A stretch of DNA of 64,000 bases from Paenibacillus pini JCM 16418. Its GTDB lineage: Bacteria; Bacillota; Bacilli; Paenibacillales; Paenibacillaceae. Where the stretch lies: assembly GCF_000576305.1 (NCBI RefSeq), contig NZ_BAVZ01000004.1, positions 310,001-374,000 of the forward strand, read 5' to 3'. The position numbers and the translations under genes were made by a program. Each line of letters opens with the position of its first letter. Positions within the stretch are counted from its first letter, which is position 1. This document shows, piece by piece, positions 9,670 to 20,051 of the stretch. Below the pieces are notes generated by a model. The model worked only from the letters and a program-made list of their open reading frames with translations. It did no database searches and was not told the DNA's origin.

Positions 9670-12600
9670 CTATGGCTGTACGGTCCAGAGAGCCGGAACA
9701 TTCGTAGGCTCCCATCCTGCAAGCGACGTATGCGGTTGCGCACATTTATATACTTTACCGGAGTAGGTAACCAAATCACCCTTTACGTAAGCTTTATTCG
9801 CAACCCACGCAGGTGCTACAGGTGCCGGTGAATCGGTTGTTACGCTCAGCGCATTGCTAGCGACCGAAGCATTTCCTGCAGCATCTTTGGCAACAACAGT
9901 GAACGAATAGGCAGTATTTGCCGTCAGCCCATTCACGACTGTAGTTAACGTGCTACCGCTCACAGAAGTCACCAAATTCGTTCCATTGTAAACATCATAA
10001 CCCGTCACAGCGACATTATCTGTAGACGCAGACCAAGCTAACGTTACACTTGTTTGCGTTTTGCTTGCAGCTGCTAATCCAGCAGGTGCAGATGGAGGTG
10101 TCGTATCCGTCGATGGAGCATCCGTTGTAATCGTTGCCGCGTTACTGGCAGCGGATACATTTCCTGCCGCATCCTTAGCTTTAACCGTAAAGGTATAAGC
10201 TGTACTTGGCGTTAAACCGCTGACCGTTGCGGTTAATGTGGAACCACTTACGGATGTAACCAGCGTATTTCCTTTATACACATCATAACCTGTCACACCA
10301 ACATTATCTGTGGATGCTGACCAGGTCAATGTTGCAGTTGTTGCAGTCTTAGCAGACACAGCGACATTTCCCGGAATCGTTGGTACCGTCGTATCCGCTG
10401 CAGCTAACGTCACATTTGCTACGTTACTCGCTGCGGACACATTACCTGCTGCGTCTTTAGCTTTAACTGTAAAGCTGTAAGCCGCTCCTCCAGTAAGTCC
10501 AGTAGCGGTATAGCTTGTGCCTGTAACATTCCCTACCAGAGCATTGCCTTGGTAAACATCGTAACCGGTAACGCCTAGGTTATCCGATGCTGCAGTCCAG
10601 GTAAGCGTTGCAGAGTTTGCCGTCTGAGCAGACACGGCCAAATTAGTCGGAGCTGTTGGTGCTTGCGTATCTTGTGGTGGAGCGGCTTGAAGCTGCCACA
10701 ATGTTGGTGATGCTGATGGCTCCCAACCTACTAATGAAGTATGGGCATACGTACATTTGTAAAGTTTGCCGTTGTAAGTAACGTATGTTCCCACTGCATA
10801 GGCAGTGCTGGGCTGCCAGACAGGATAATTAGGATCTGCCTGGGTAGTCACCGTAATGCTTGTGCTTGCCGCAGAAGCATTTCCTGACAAATCTTTGGCT
10901 TTTACATAGAACGTATACGTTGTACCCGCAGTTAAACTAGATACCGTATCCGTTAAATTCGCCGTTGATTTAACCAACGCACCATTCTGGTAAATGTCAT
11001 AAACAGATACATCATCGTTATCTGTGGATGCATCCCAGCTTAATGTAACGGATGTTTTTGTTTTGGCTGTTGAGACCAAATTACCCGGAACGCTAGGCGG
11101 CTGGTTATCTACAATTGGCGGTGAAGTGACTACGGTAATGGCATTGCTTGCCGCAGACAGATTACCCGCTGGATCTTTTGCCTTCACTGTAAACGTATAC
11201 GTATTATTTCCCGTGAAGCCACTAACGAGAGCTGTCGTTGTTGCACCATTCACCGATTTAACAAGCGTGCTTCCTTGATAGATCTCATATGAGTTGATTC
11301 CGACATTATCAGTAGAAGGATTCCAACTGAGTGTAACCTTTTTATCGGTATGACTCGGTGAAGTCAAATTCGTTGGTGCTGTTGGAGCTATCGTATCTGT
11401 CGGAGGTGTACCCGTATTCAGATCGTTTACGACTTTGTCGAGGAGCTTCGGACCAGTGCAGCTAAATTTCGGACTTACACGGCAATCCGAGCTGAACTCC
11501 CAGAACATCGCACCCCCTAAATATTTGTTCTTAATATAATCTGTTTTATAACCGATTGATTCGACATCATCATAGGAAATGAAAATTTTAGTTGTCGGGT
11601 TATACAAATATGGAACCTTAGCTGTGCTGTTCCAATACCTTGTGTATCCATTCTTACCAACATAATTTGCAGCAATATCGCCATAATCAAATACACCTGT
11701 ATTGCCCGATTTAGCATCGTCCCATGTACCAACAGGTGACCATTTATACGTCGAGCTGGCATCGGCTGCACAAGTTTGGAACTGCCCATCTCCATTCGGA
11801 CCTGGAGGACAGTTCTTCCAGCTTCGAGCCATAAATTCGAGTCCGAGAACAAGCTTATTCATCGGTACTCCGGCCTTTTGATAAGCCTGAATCGCACCAT
11901 CCACCGTAAAATTATTAGCGAGATATGGATCTTTAGCATCCGCATAAAGTCCAGTGTTATGGCTTGTTGTATCTTCAAAAGAACCACCGTGGAAGTCATA
12001 CGTCATAATATTGATCCAGTCAAGTATTTGAGCGATCTTAGCGAGCTCCGTATTGTCTACGAATCTCTGACTTGCGCCTGAAGCAATCGTAAGAATATAA
12101 TGTTTGCCATCCTGCGCACCCGCTGCATCTAGCTGGTTACGTACTTCCTGTAACAGCAGCGTGTAATTTTGCTTATCTGCTGGACTATAGCTATTACCAG
12201 GAATAGCCTCAACATTTGGATACTCCCAGTCCAAATCAACTCCATCAAATCCATATGCTCGAAGTGCATCGACGGTGGACTTCGCAAACACCTTACGTGT
12301 CACATCCGTAGCTGCGGTGTCAGAGAACCGATTAGACCACGTCCAGCCACCAACTGACAATATTGTCTTCAGCTGTGGATTTTGAGCTTTTAAATTACGT
12401 AATGCACCAAAGTTCCCGCAGGCTGCATCTGCCCAGCAGCCGGTTGTAGGTCCGCCTGGTGTTGGTCGGAGTGCATCCGCATCAGGGTCACCAAGTACTA
12501 AAGCACCGTTTGGTACGGTTCCTGATTGTAAAGGGATTCCGGCTGTTGTACAAGGCCATGTTACTTTATTAGGATTCCCTGAATCCGTGGATGGATTGCC

Positions 12601-12873
12601 ATGTATACCATTCCAGCAAATATCTGCAAAGGCATAGTTAATGTGAGTTACTTTCGTTACGTCAATGTTGGACACGTTATAATTTCGGCCGTAGATTCCC
12701 CATGAAGGAAAATAGCCAACAACCTTGTAGTTTCCGTTCCCTGCAATTGCTGCTGTTGTTGCCGCTGCACTTGCTGTACTCGACGTCCCGTTGCCTTGAA
12801 AGAATGGAGCGAAAGAAATTAGCAACCCTAACAACGTAAATATAACCGCCTTCATCATCCGGTTTATGCGCAT
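9670..12873 (-). CDS. Secreted modular chitinase, GH18-FN3-FN3-CBM5/12-FN3-FN3-FN3-CBM5/12
   Basis: A 1067-residue exported endochitinase. An N-terminal signal peptide (about 1-38, cleavage near SASAA) precedes a GH18 catalytic domain (about 47-490) with the DxxDxDxE active site in DGVDLDWEYP and the SVGGWTWS strand. Five fibronectin type III modules follow, starting with variants of DT.APTAPTNL. Two chitin-binding CBM5/12 modules (W.P..AY..G..V.Y.GK.YKC..AHTSL.GWEP) sit between the second and third FN3 and at the C-terminus. The start has GAGAGGAAG upstream. A paralogue lies directly upstream. It probably degrades fungal or arthropod chitin for nutrition. The near-identical FN3 units make this gene prone to recombination. 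Confidence 0.96.
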   Translation of the reverse strand: MRINRMMKAVIFTLLGLLISFAPFFQGNGTSSTASAAATTAAIAGNGNYKVVGYFPSWGIYGRNYNVSNIDVTKVTHINYAFADICWNGIHGNPSTDSGNPNKVTWPCTTAGIPLQSGTVPNGALVLGDPDADALRPTPGGPTTGCWADAACGNFGALRNLKAQNPQLKTILSVGGWTWSNRFSDTAATDVTRKVFAKSTVDALRAYGFDGVDLDWEYPNVEAIPGNSYSPADKQNYTLLLQEVRNQLDAAGAQDGKHYILTIASGASQRFVDNTELAKIAQILDWINIMTYDFHGGSFEDTTSHNTGLYADAKDPYLANNFTVDGAIQAYQKAGVPMNKLVLGLEFMARSWKNCPPGPNGDGQFQTCAADASSTYKWSPVGTWDDAKSGNTGVFDYGDIAANYVGKNGYTRYWNSTAKVPYLYNPTTKIFISYDDVESIGYKTDYIKNKYLGGAMFWEFSSDCRVSPKFSCTGPKLLDKVVNDLNTGTPPTDTIAPTAPTNLTSPSHTDKKVTLSWNPSTDNVGINSYEIYQGSTLVKSVNGATTTALVSGFTGNNTYTFTVKAKDPAGNLSAASNAITVVTSPPIVDNQPPSVPGNLVSTAKTKTSVTLSWDASTDNDDVSVYDIYQNGALVKSTANLTDTVSSLTAGTTYTFYVKAKDLSGNASAASTSITVTTQADPNYPVWQPSTAYAVGTYVTYNGKLYKCTYAHTSLVGWEPSASPTLWQLQAAPPQDTQAPTAPTNLAVSAQTANSATLTWTAASDNLGVTGYDVYQGNALVGNVTGTSYTATGLTGGAAYSFTVKAKDAAGNVSAASNVANVTLAAADTTVPTIPGNVAVSAKTATTATLTWSASTDNVGVTGYDVYKGNTLVTSVSGSTLTATVSGLTPSTAYTFTVKAKDAAGNVSAASNAATITTDAPSTDTTPPSAPAGLAAASKTQTSVTLAWSASTDNVAVTGYDVYNGTNLVTSVSGSTLTTVVNGLTANTAYSFTVVAKDAAGNASVASNALSVTTDSPAPVAPAWVANKAYVKGDLVTYSGKVYKCAQPHTSLAGWEPTNVPALWTVQP

Positions 12874-13014
12874 TGCTCTTCCTCTCTTTCATAACTCAAA
12901 TTTTTTGACTACATGTAAAATAAATGCTGAAACTCACCTCCAAAAATTTAATTTGTCATTTTTAACGCAATCAACTCCATCATCTTATGAGACCCAAATG
13001 GAATCATATGCACA

Positions 13015-15461
13015 TTATTTTTTGAGCCATAACGCTGGAACGTTAGGCGGTTCCCACCCGTTCAAAGACGTATGAGCCGTACGACATTTGTAGACAACTC
13101 CACCATAAGTCACTTCCGCGTTCAGGGCATACGCTGTATTGGGTGCCCATGCAGGTGCTGTTACCGTACCTGTAGCATTCGTTGTTACCGTAACAGCATT
13201 GCTTGCTGCAGATACATTCCCCGATGCATCTTTCGCTTTCACGGTGAAGGTATACGGACTGGAAGCGGTTAGTCCTGTAACGGTGTAAGTTAAAGTAGTG
13301 CCTCCTACTGAACCTACTAAAGTCGTACCTTGATAGATGTCATATGCTGTAACGCCGATATTATCTGTTGCAGCACTCCACTGTAGAACAACAGTTGTAT
13401 CGGTTTTCGTAGAGGAAGTGAGATTCGCAGGAGCAGTCGGTGCTTGTGTATCATTTACAGCAAGCGTTTTGATAGTAACCGTATTACTAAACGGAGAACT
13501 GTTACCTGCTGCATCTAACGCTTTAATTTTGAACGTATACGAAGTATTTTGTGTGAGTCCTGTAACGGTATATGTCGTTGACGGAGTAGAGGCAATATTC
13601 GTGCTACCCTGGAAAATTTGATATCCAGTAACACCCACATTGTCTGTTGCTGCTGTCCAGTTTAGAGTTACACTCGTGTCGGTTATGGCGGATGCGGCTG
13701 TATTCTTAGGAGCGGTTGGTGCTTGAGTATCTGCTGTTGGGGATAGAGTAGATATCGTGAGAGGTGTACTAGCGTTGGATACATTTCCAGCTGCATCGGC
13801 AGCTTTAACTATAAAGGTATAAGCGGTTTGTGGTGTTAATCCTGTGACGGTATAAGTTGTACCTGTTGTCCGGGTAAGAAGTGTCGTTCCTTGATAAATG
13901 TCATAACCTGTAACACCAACATTATCTTGTGATGCATCCCATTTTAGATTAATCGAATTGCTAGTTTGCGACGGTGAGATCAGATTAGCAGGAGTGGTTG
14001 GTGCTTGAGTATCTGATGGAGAAGAAGTCACATTTAATTCGGAGGCAAGTTGATTAAGCAGTTTATTACCTGTGCACGTATATTTCGGGCTTGTCCGGCA
14101 ATCTTCACTAAGCTCCCAGACCATTGCTCCCCCAAGTGTGCGGTTTTTAATGTACGTAGTCTTGCCAGTAAGTGATTGAGGATCTTCATAGCTGATAAAA
14201 GTTTTAGATGTAGGATTGTACAAGTAAGGTACCTTGCTACCGAGTTCCAATAACGTACGAATCCATTCTTGTTCACATAATTTGCAGCAAGATCGCCATA
14301 ATCGAACATTCCGCCAGCCCCTGTTTCAAAGGTATCCCATGTACCATTTGGAATATAGCTACCGTTAAAATCAGGTGTGCAAACTTGGTACTGTCCATCC
14401 CCATTTGGTCCCGGAGCACAGTTCTTCCAGCCGCGTCCATAGAATGGAACACCAAGGACGATCTTAGATGCAGGTACCCCTGCATTGATATAAGCATTCA
14501 CTGCATAATCTGTACTGAATTTATTAACTGTGTCCGGATCGTTAGGATCGGAGTACAGCGAGGCATTATGATTCGTTGTCTTTTCCCAGTCTCCATGAAA
14601 GTCGTATGTCATAATGTTGATCCAATCCAGTATTTGAGAAATACTAGACATTTCTGTTGTGGTTGTATAAGACTGGTTCGCACGTCCAGCGATGGTAAGC
14701 AAATAGGATTTGCCATCCTGCGCCCCAGCTGCTGCGAGCTTATTACGTGTTTCTTGCAATAGTAACGTGAAATTATGCTTGTCCTCTGGACGCCGACTGT
14801 TGTCCGGTAGACCTTCACTAACTGGATATTCCCAGTCAATATCAATACCATCCATGCCATAAGCTCTAAGCACATTTACTGCTGAATTCGCAAAATTTGT
14901 ACGTGTTACAGGATCCGCTGCTACATCTGAGAATCGGTTAGACCATGTCCACCCTCCCACAGATAAGAGCGTCTTGAGATTTGGATTGGTCTGTTTTAAT
15001 GCTTTTAGTTTATACAAATTGCCGCATTTTCCTTTCTCACAATCCTCCCATTCGAGCGGAACACCATCATTGTTGTTCACATCTGCCCAAGGATCGCCGA
15101 GAACAATCGCACCATTTGGTACCGTTCCAGTTTGAGTTGGAACTCCCTTATCCGTACAATTCCATGTATTTCGGTTCGGATTGCCCGGATCTGTTGATGG
15201 ATTGCCATGCTTACCGTTCCAGCAAAGGTCGGCAAAGGAATAATTGATATGGGTTAGCTTCGTGGCATCAATGTTCTCGACCTGATAATTCGGATCATAA
15301 ATGCCCCAGTTTGTAAAATAACCTACGACCTTGTAGGACGAATTTGCAGCATCTGCCTTTGCTGTTCCCGTCCATCCCATTGTCATCGTCCAAGAAGAGA
15401 AAAGAAAAAGAACGCTTAATAAGACAACCGACATCTTTTTTCCAATGTTCAATACGTGCAT
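13015..15461 (-). CDS. Secreted modular chitinase 2, GH18-FN3x3-CBM5/12 (frame break at about 14235)
   Basis: The paralogue of the next chitinase downstream. It has a signal peptide (to about GTAKADA), a GH18 domain with DGIDIDWEYP, three FN3 modules beginning DTQAPT, and one C-terminal CBM5/12 with a GWEPPNVPALW ending. The N-terminal frame loses homology after GFVRYWNSVA, and the C-terminal frame resumes at SKVPYLYNP. Aligned with RYWNSTAKVPYLYNP of the first chitinase, the break is one missing A beside 14234-14235. Restoring it gives an 815-residue protein. ATG 15461 sits seven bases after AGAAGG; an ATG at 15464 is also possible. Either a real inactivation or, more likely, a sequence error. 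Confidence 0.88.
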
Positions 15462-15464
15462 CAT

Positions 15465-15877
15465 TCATCCTTCTTTCGGCTTCAAATACTTGAACCGCAC
15501 GCCCATCATCGATTTGAACGTTTGCTTCAAGCTGCTTGTTGAACCGAATCTACCGCCCTCACCTCCTTTCATATATACAAGCTTATATGTAATTCCTTAC
15601 TTATATAATTTACAAATAATGCGCTTACATAAATAAACTCTATGAATCGGTTTAAACTTCACAATCAACTCATTTTATCCATTAATTGTAATTTAATTGA
15701 TCTGCTACTTATTCTATTCTCATTTTTTAACTTCTTCAAGCACTTTAGGTAGACAAATTATTTTTATTTTTAAATATTCTTGAATGTCATCATTTATAGC
15801 TAGTTATCGAACACAAAAAAGCGCCCCTCAGAAGAGCGGCTCACTAAGCGGCGTATCAATAGTCTACTAATCCTAGA
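15465..15877. other. Intergenic, AT-rich; terminator-like hairpin near 15814-15850
   Basis: About 410 bases without a supported gene between chitinase 2 and a lipoprotein gene. The left part is AT-rich and should hold the chitinase 2 promoter, which I could not place. At about 15814-15850, on the minus strand, an imperfect GC-rich stem followed by GCGCTTTTTT would end transcription of the lipoprotein gene. Confidence 0.5.
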
Positions 15878-16318
15878 TCATTGTGTTTCCAAAATCTTTA
15901 ATAACAAGGTGCTATCTTCTTTTGAGAGCTTTCCATATTTGGATTTCCCTTCTATAATAACCTCAATTAAATCTTGCTTAGGAGAAATCCATAAATCATA
16001 GGTCTCTTGTATATATGAAACCTGAGGATTTGAGGTAATCGCAACTATTTTATAGTCAGGCATGTGAGACATGGATACTTTTGCGTTTTTCCATGGCACC
16101 TGTTGTAGAACATTCAAGATCGTGTTTACCGTTTCAAGATCTTTAATTTTCTTATACAAGGTGTAGTTTTTATTCTCAATTTTGCTAACTTGGAGAGTTA
16201 CATTCTGTTCATTCACTGCCACAGCATTGATGTTATTCTTTGCTTCGCTCAGCGTGTCCGAACTACATGAGGTTAATAGTGCTAAAATGGATACACTCAA
16301 CATGAATTCCTTAAGCAT
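15878..16318 (-). CDS. Small lipoprotein of unknown function
   Basis: A 146-residue exported lipoprotein. The N-terminus is a short signal peptide with a lipobox ending LLTSC, followed by SSD, so it should be anchored to the outer face of the membrane. The rest is a mixed alpha/beta domain with no family I recognise. A GGGGGGAGA purine tract lies just before ATG. It stands alone between two terminators. Confidence 0.7.
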   Translation of the reverse strand: MLKEFMLSVSILALLTSCSSDTLSEAKNNINAVAVNEQNVTLQVSKIENKNYTLYKKIKDLETVNTILNVLQQVPWKNAKVSMSHMPDYKIVAITSNPQVSYIQETYDLWISPKQDLIEVIIEGKSKYGKLSKEDSTLLLKILETQ

Positions 16319-16366
16319 CTTCTCCCCCCTCTTATAACAAACGAAACTTAGGGGAGTATAGTTGCC

Positions 16367-16406
16367 AAAAAGCAGATCAAATCTTCAAGATTTAATCTGC
16401 TTTTTT
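16367..16406. terminator. Intrinsic terminator
   Basis: AAAAAGCAGAT(C)AAATCTT and its complement flank a small loop, with T/A runs on both sides. It ends the hydrolase gene on the minus strand. Confidence 0.88.
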
Positions 16407-16425
16407 GAATTAAAAACCACTGCTA

Positions 16426-17046
16426 TTACTTGTTAAAGAATTCATCATACAACTCAACAAGTTCTGCAAGGATCTTCAACGAATGATGAACAGAACTTAC
16501 TTCCAAAGCATGTGTACCTTCTGGTACTGCATGTACTTTTAACTTTGCAGCGCCATGCATGATATCAATACTTTCCTCTGAAATCATCGGATCATTTGTC
16601 CCATAAATCGCCATACCTGATGACTGCAACAGATACGGAACTGATTTATCAACAGGTGTAAGAAATAATTGACGAATGGTAATCCCCTCTGCTTTCCAAG
16701 ATTCCTCCACTCTGCCTGCTATAATTGTACCTAAGCTTTTGCTGACAAAATGAACCGTTTGGTAGGATTCACTAATCTGACGTATACCTAAAAGACATTC
16801 CTCTACAATCGTATCTAAATAATGAAAATCCAGCTCTGTCCTAGCACTTTGATAACCATACTCAAGTAATAATACGTCATTCTGATGTTCTAAGGCACTC
16901 TGTTTTGCATAATACAATAGCGGCAAGTCACAGGAATAGTTCTGACCTGGAAAAAAAACGACTAAGGAAGTCGAACCATTTGATATATGGCGATGCCTCA
17001 CCTCGCTTCCCCAGAAGGAAGGTAACGTTATGTAATTTAGATTCAT
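16426..17046 (-). CDS. Alpha/beta-hydrolase-like protein
   Basis: A 206-residue cytosolic protein. An oxyanion strand LVVFFPGQNYSCD comes near the N-terminus, a nucleophile-elbow-like VHFVSKSLGTIIAG (xSxSxG) lies near residue 110, an acidic site in IYGTNDPMI, and a late His in VPEGTHALE. These fit a small esterase or dienelactone-hydrolase-like fold, but the substrate is unknown. ATG 17046 is preferred to 17094 because AAGGAG precedes it by eight bases. Confidence 0.75.
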   Translation of the reverse strand: MNLNYITLPSFWGSEVRHRHISNGSTSLVVFFPGQNYSCDLPLLYYAKQSALEHQNDVLLLEYGYQSARTELDFHYLDTIVEECLLGIRQISESYQTVHFVSKSLGTIIAGRVEESWKAEGITIRQLFLTPVDKSVPYLLQSSGMAIYGTNDPMISEESIDIMHGAAKLKVHAVPEGTHALEVSSVHHSLKILAELVELYDEFFNK

Positions 17047-17175
17047 CTCAATATCTCCTTTTACCTGAGTGCTTTGCACCCAACCTGTATACATATAAAA
17101 TTAAAGAATCTTGCTCCACGTTGCAGAGAAACGGTACATTCTATTGTTGAATCCAGCAAGTCTGCGAGTTTGATA

Positions 17176-17405
17176 TCATCTAATATCTGATTCAATCAAA
17201 AAATTGCGAATTTTTGCTTTGAACAAGTCCTCTTCTTCCTCACTAATTCGATGTCCAGACTTTTCAAACCTTCTTCGAAAACGAAGAAAATCTTCTTTCA
17301 AACCAAGGCTGCATCGGCATTTGCATCACTTCTTCAGGAGTAACCCATTTCAGTTCCTTCTGGGGGGGATTCTCAAGCAGCTTACCTTCAAAAGAATAAG
17401 GTTAT
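17176..17405 (-). pseudogene. Remnant of a Nudix hydrolase C-terminus (frameshifted, 5' truncated)
   Basis: On the minus strand one frame reads YSFEGKLLENPPQKELKWV and then TPEEVMQMPMQPW, typical of the end of a MutT-like Nudix protein. It has no start and no Nudix box. At about 17310 the reading shifts to a second frame giving FLRFRRRFEKSG and then EEEEDLFKAKIRNFLIESD before a stop at 17176. The shift needs two missing bases or one extra. It sits after the terminator of the acetyltransferase gene, so it is likely untranscribed debris. The family call rests on the PEE...PW pattern only. Confidence 0.5.
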
Positions 17406-17412
17406 TAAAAAG

Positions 17413-17450
17413 AAGGTCCTTGTTCTGTCCATTGACAACGTAAGGGCCTT
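17413..17450 (-). terminator. Intrinsic terminator after GNAT gene
   Basis: AAGGCCCTTACGTTGT pairs imperfectly with ACAGAACAAGGACCTT and is followed by CTTTTT on the minus strand, directly after the acetyltransferase stop. Confidence 0.7.
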
Positions 17451-17463
17451 TTCCTCATATGTC

Positions 17464-17973
17464 TCAGTCTAAATCGATTAGCTTTTCAAAACAGTGAAAT
17501 GGCACACTACTATGTGGGAACACAACCAGCCCACGATGTACAAAGTTCATCTTCTCATAGAAGTGATAAGCCCTCTGATTCTGGCTAAAACAATCCAAAC
17601 GAATACTAGAATATTGATGCTCTTTGGCATAAGATTCCGCAAAATCTATTAGTTTAGCTGCTATGCCTTTTCCTTGTAACTGAGGATCTACAGCCAAACG
17701 ATGAATAACAAGCACCTTCTCTGCTTTCGAATCTGCCCAAGTAATGGACTCAAATTCTTCGGGTAAATCTTCGTCTAATGTGATAATCCCTGTTATATGT
17801 GATTCACCACGATAAGCAAATATCGTACCTTGTTTGATGTCCTCTGTTACAATCTTCGTGTTAGGGTAGTGTTCATTCCATTGAACTACCCCTTTTCTCT
17901 CTAGATGCTTACTACATGATGCGTACAGCTCCATAATGTCGTTGATTTCAGTAATCAATGGTTGATTAATCAA
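17464..17973 (-). CDS. GNAT-family N-acetyltransferase
   Basis: A 169-residue acetyl-CoA-dependent acyltransferase. The acetyl-CoA binding motif A is in VIHRLAVDPQLQGKGIAAKLI (Q-x-x-G-x-A), followed by the typical SIRLDCFSQNQRAYHFYEKMNF (motif B). Start is TTG 17973 with AGGGAG upstream. Homologues of this branch acetylate small molecules or protein N-termini; the substrate is not known. It is the single gene of its transcription unit. Confidence 0.88.
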   Translation of the reverse strand: MINQPLITEINDIMELYASCSKHLERKGVVQWNEHYPNTKIVTEDIKQGTIFAYRGESHITGIITLDEDLPEEFESITWADSKAEKVLVIHRLAVDPQLQGKGIAAKLIDFAESYAKEHQYSSIRLDCFSQNQRAYHFYEKMNFVHRGLVVFPHSSVPFHCFEKLIDLD

Positions 17974-18130
17974 GTGGTTTCACTACTCCCTAGGCAGATA
18001 TCTTTTGTCGAATCCACATGTTTATTTTATTGCCATCATAGAATGGTATGAGCGTCAAAAATAATATAGATAATGTAGTCGAATTGTATCATCTTTTGTT
18101 TACTATTTTCAAATTAAGGGAGGGTTACCG

Positions 18131-18559
18131 TTGGCTAATTTATTAAGCGGTTTGTTCGGCAATTATTCGGAAGTATCTGTACAAGAGTTATCTAATCTCT
18201 ATGGCATCTATCTCATGCGAGATGAGAAAATCCAGATGGGATTCCGTTTAGTACGAGATACATTTCTCGTAACGGAAGACCGACTCATATTTATTGACCA
18301 TCAAGGAATAACAGGTAAGAAGACTCGTGTTGCATCCATTCATCTTGATTCTATATATGAGGTAACTATGGAAACAGCAGGTACTGGTTTTGATGATAGT
18401 GAACTAACGATACACTATATGACTTCTCCTTATTACAAAACGAATAACATTCAGACGTCTTAATATAAATTTGAATTTGGTAAAAAATTTAATCTTCAGC
18501 CTATTTATGTAGCTTTACTAACTCTTGCTCATGAGAATCACAAACGTTTAAACGCATAA
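18131..18559 (+). pseudogene. Bacterial PH-domain protein (bPH_1), in-frame stop at 18461
   Basis: From TTG 18131 (GGGAGGG upstream) the frame encodes 110 residues of a bPH_1/DUF1696 protein: LLSGLFGN, then DEKIQMGFRLVRD, then LIFIDHQGITGKKT. It is stopped by TAA at 18461-18463. The same frame continues for 31 more codons (YKFEFGKKFNLQPIYVALL, then a stop at 18557) and supplies the missing last strand and helix of the domain. No frameshift is needed, so one substitution creating the TAA explains the truncation. The family is usually about 120-130 residues. Function of such proteins is unknown. Either a mutation or a base-call error. Confidence 0.72.
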
Positions 18560-18718
18560 ACAACATCAAATGATATTCCATAATATAACACTTTTTCGAA
18601 AGCCTAATGGAATTTCCCTTTCATATTATGTAACGAAAACAAACTCCCAGTAACGGAAAGCAAATGGATATATTTGCCTCCTTACGGGAGTCTAGATATT
18701 TTAAACCTATGTAATGAA

Positions 18719-19096
18719 TTAATCGATATAGAAATCCGGCTCTGGCCTGATTTTAGTCTTCAGTTGTCTGAGATTGTACTCCATTTTCAGGACAATCTCC
18801 TCTATCTGTTTCGGATCAATCGATGGGCGTTCCGGTTCTGCGCGAGCTCCTGTTTTAAGCTCTCGGAGCGTAATTTGCTGCTCCTGCCATTTATCCATTA
18901 GGTCTGAAATTGTTGCATAGAAACGTTCATAATCGCTGATGACTTCATCCAGATACGCATCTACTTCTTCTGGGTCATAACCCCTCAGCTTATTACTAAA
19001 TACCTTTTCATGAATTGAAAGAGCATCCAGCTGAATGCCAAGCTGTTTGAACAATTTCTTCTGTTTCTCCAACCGGCGTTGCATATGTTCATCCAT
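18719..19096 (-). CDS. DivIVA-domain protein
   Basis: A 125-residue protein. The core motif, FSNKLRGYDPEEVDAYLDEV, is the DivIVA/GpsB signature that binds negatively curved membrane, followed by a coiled coil to the C-terminus. It is shorter than DivIVA itself (about 160) and longer than GpsB; the usual N-terminal phenylalanine/lysine membrane finger is displaced by about 30 residues of charged helix. ATG 19096 has GGAGG nine bases upstream. A role in pole or septum positioning is inferred from the domain. Confidence 0.78.
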   Translation of the reverse strand: MDEHMQRRLEKQKKLFKQLGIQLDALSIHEKVFSNKLRGYDPEEVDAYLDEVISDYERFYATISDLMDKWQEQQITLRELKTGARAEPERPSIDPKQIEEIVLKMEYNLRQLKTKIRPEPDFYID

Positions 19097-19399
19097 TCCG
19101 AATACCTCCAAATCTGTTGCACTTCACATGACCATCCGCATGAACACGGATTATCCCTCTATTTTTTATATCACATCCTTGGTGAAGATGAAAACCATTC
19201 ACCACTATTTTGGAGGATGTTCCAAATAAAACTAGCTGCTCGCTTCAATCTGCATCCTAAATTGACATCAGAAATGGGAATCTTTAATACATCATAAACC
19301 TTACTTTAAGAATACCTCGAATTGAATGTGATTGTCCAAGCCCTCTTTAGGGTAAATCATAGTACACCAATTTCTATAACGAAAGGAAGTCTTAATAAG

Positions 19400-19969
19400 A
19401 TGAGTCATTTAAATAGTGCTCAACTGAAAGAGCTCGAACATACATTGCATGAGGAAAAGAAAGATTTGGAACGTCATTTCTCCGTAGAAGAAGAGGATCA
19501 AGGCGACCTTTCTGAATCACTTACAGATTCAACCGGAGAATTATCATCTTATGATAACCATCCTGCCGATATGGGAACCGAAACTTTTGAGCGCGGACGT
19601 GATCTTGCCGTGGATGAAAAACTAAGCAGTGAATTGGAACAAGTCAATGCTGCTCTGTCGAAGATCGACAAGGGCGAATATGGAGTATGTGAAGTTTGTG
19701 GGAAAGATATTCCGTTTGAACGTCTACAAGCTCTACCCTATACTCCTTATTGCATAGATGATACGCCTGAGAAGAATATCAGCGACGATCGTCCTGTGGA
19801 AGAACAAGTCATGACTCCACCCCCTTCCGGTGCAGGTGAAGGTCGCCAAGAGCGAGAAGGACGTTTCGATGACGCAGATGCTTGGGAATCTGTAGAAGAG
19901 TACGGAACCTCTAATTCACCTGCTATGGCAGCTAAACGAGATGTTAAAGATTACAACGAAGGTATGTAA
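19400..19969 (+). CDS. TraR/DksA-type zinc-finger protein, YteA-like
   Basis: A 189-residue protein. An N-terminal helical part (ELEHTLHEEKKDLERHF) leads to YDNHPADMGTETFERG, the YteA signature. A DksA-like finger at about 95-120 reads YGVCEVCGKDIPFERL and then TPYC; only three cysteines are evident, as in other YteA proteins. The long acidic C-terminal tail is typical. Start at ATG 19400 follows AAAGGAAG; longer upstream starts lack such a site. YteA proteins are spore-former regulators of uncertain role, presumed to act at RNA polymerase. Confidence 0.86.
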   Translation: MSHLNSAQLKELEHTLHEEKKDLERHFSVEEEDQGDLSESLTDSTGELSSYDNHPADMGTETFERGRDLAVDEKLSSELEQVNAALSKIDKGEYGVCEVCGKDIPFERLQALPYTPYCIDDTPEKNISDDRPVEEQVMTPPPSGAGEGRQEREGRFDDADAWESVEEYGTSNSPAMAAKRDVKDYNEGM

Positions 19970-19986
19970 AATATACGATTCATCAA

Positions 19987-20028
19987 AACAACCCCGAATT
20001 CCATCTTCCATGGAATTCGGGGTTGTTT
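19987..20028. terminator. Bidirectional intrinsic terminator
   Basis: A perfect 18-bp inverted repeat (AACAACCCCGAATTCCAT / ATGGAATTCGGGGTTGTT) between the convergent yteA-like and oxidoreductase genes. Confidence 0.93.
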
Positions 20029-20051
20029 GTGATTGCAATCTAATTTATTAA

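Noticed and set aside
9840..11400. Regular repeats at about 270-base spacing, first taken for a repeat array
   Set aside because: They are FN3 coding repeats in the chitinase, too divergent and too long for CRISPR.
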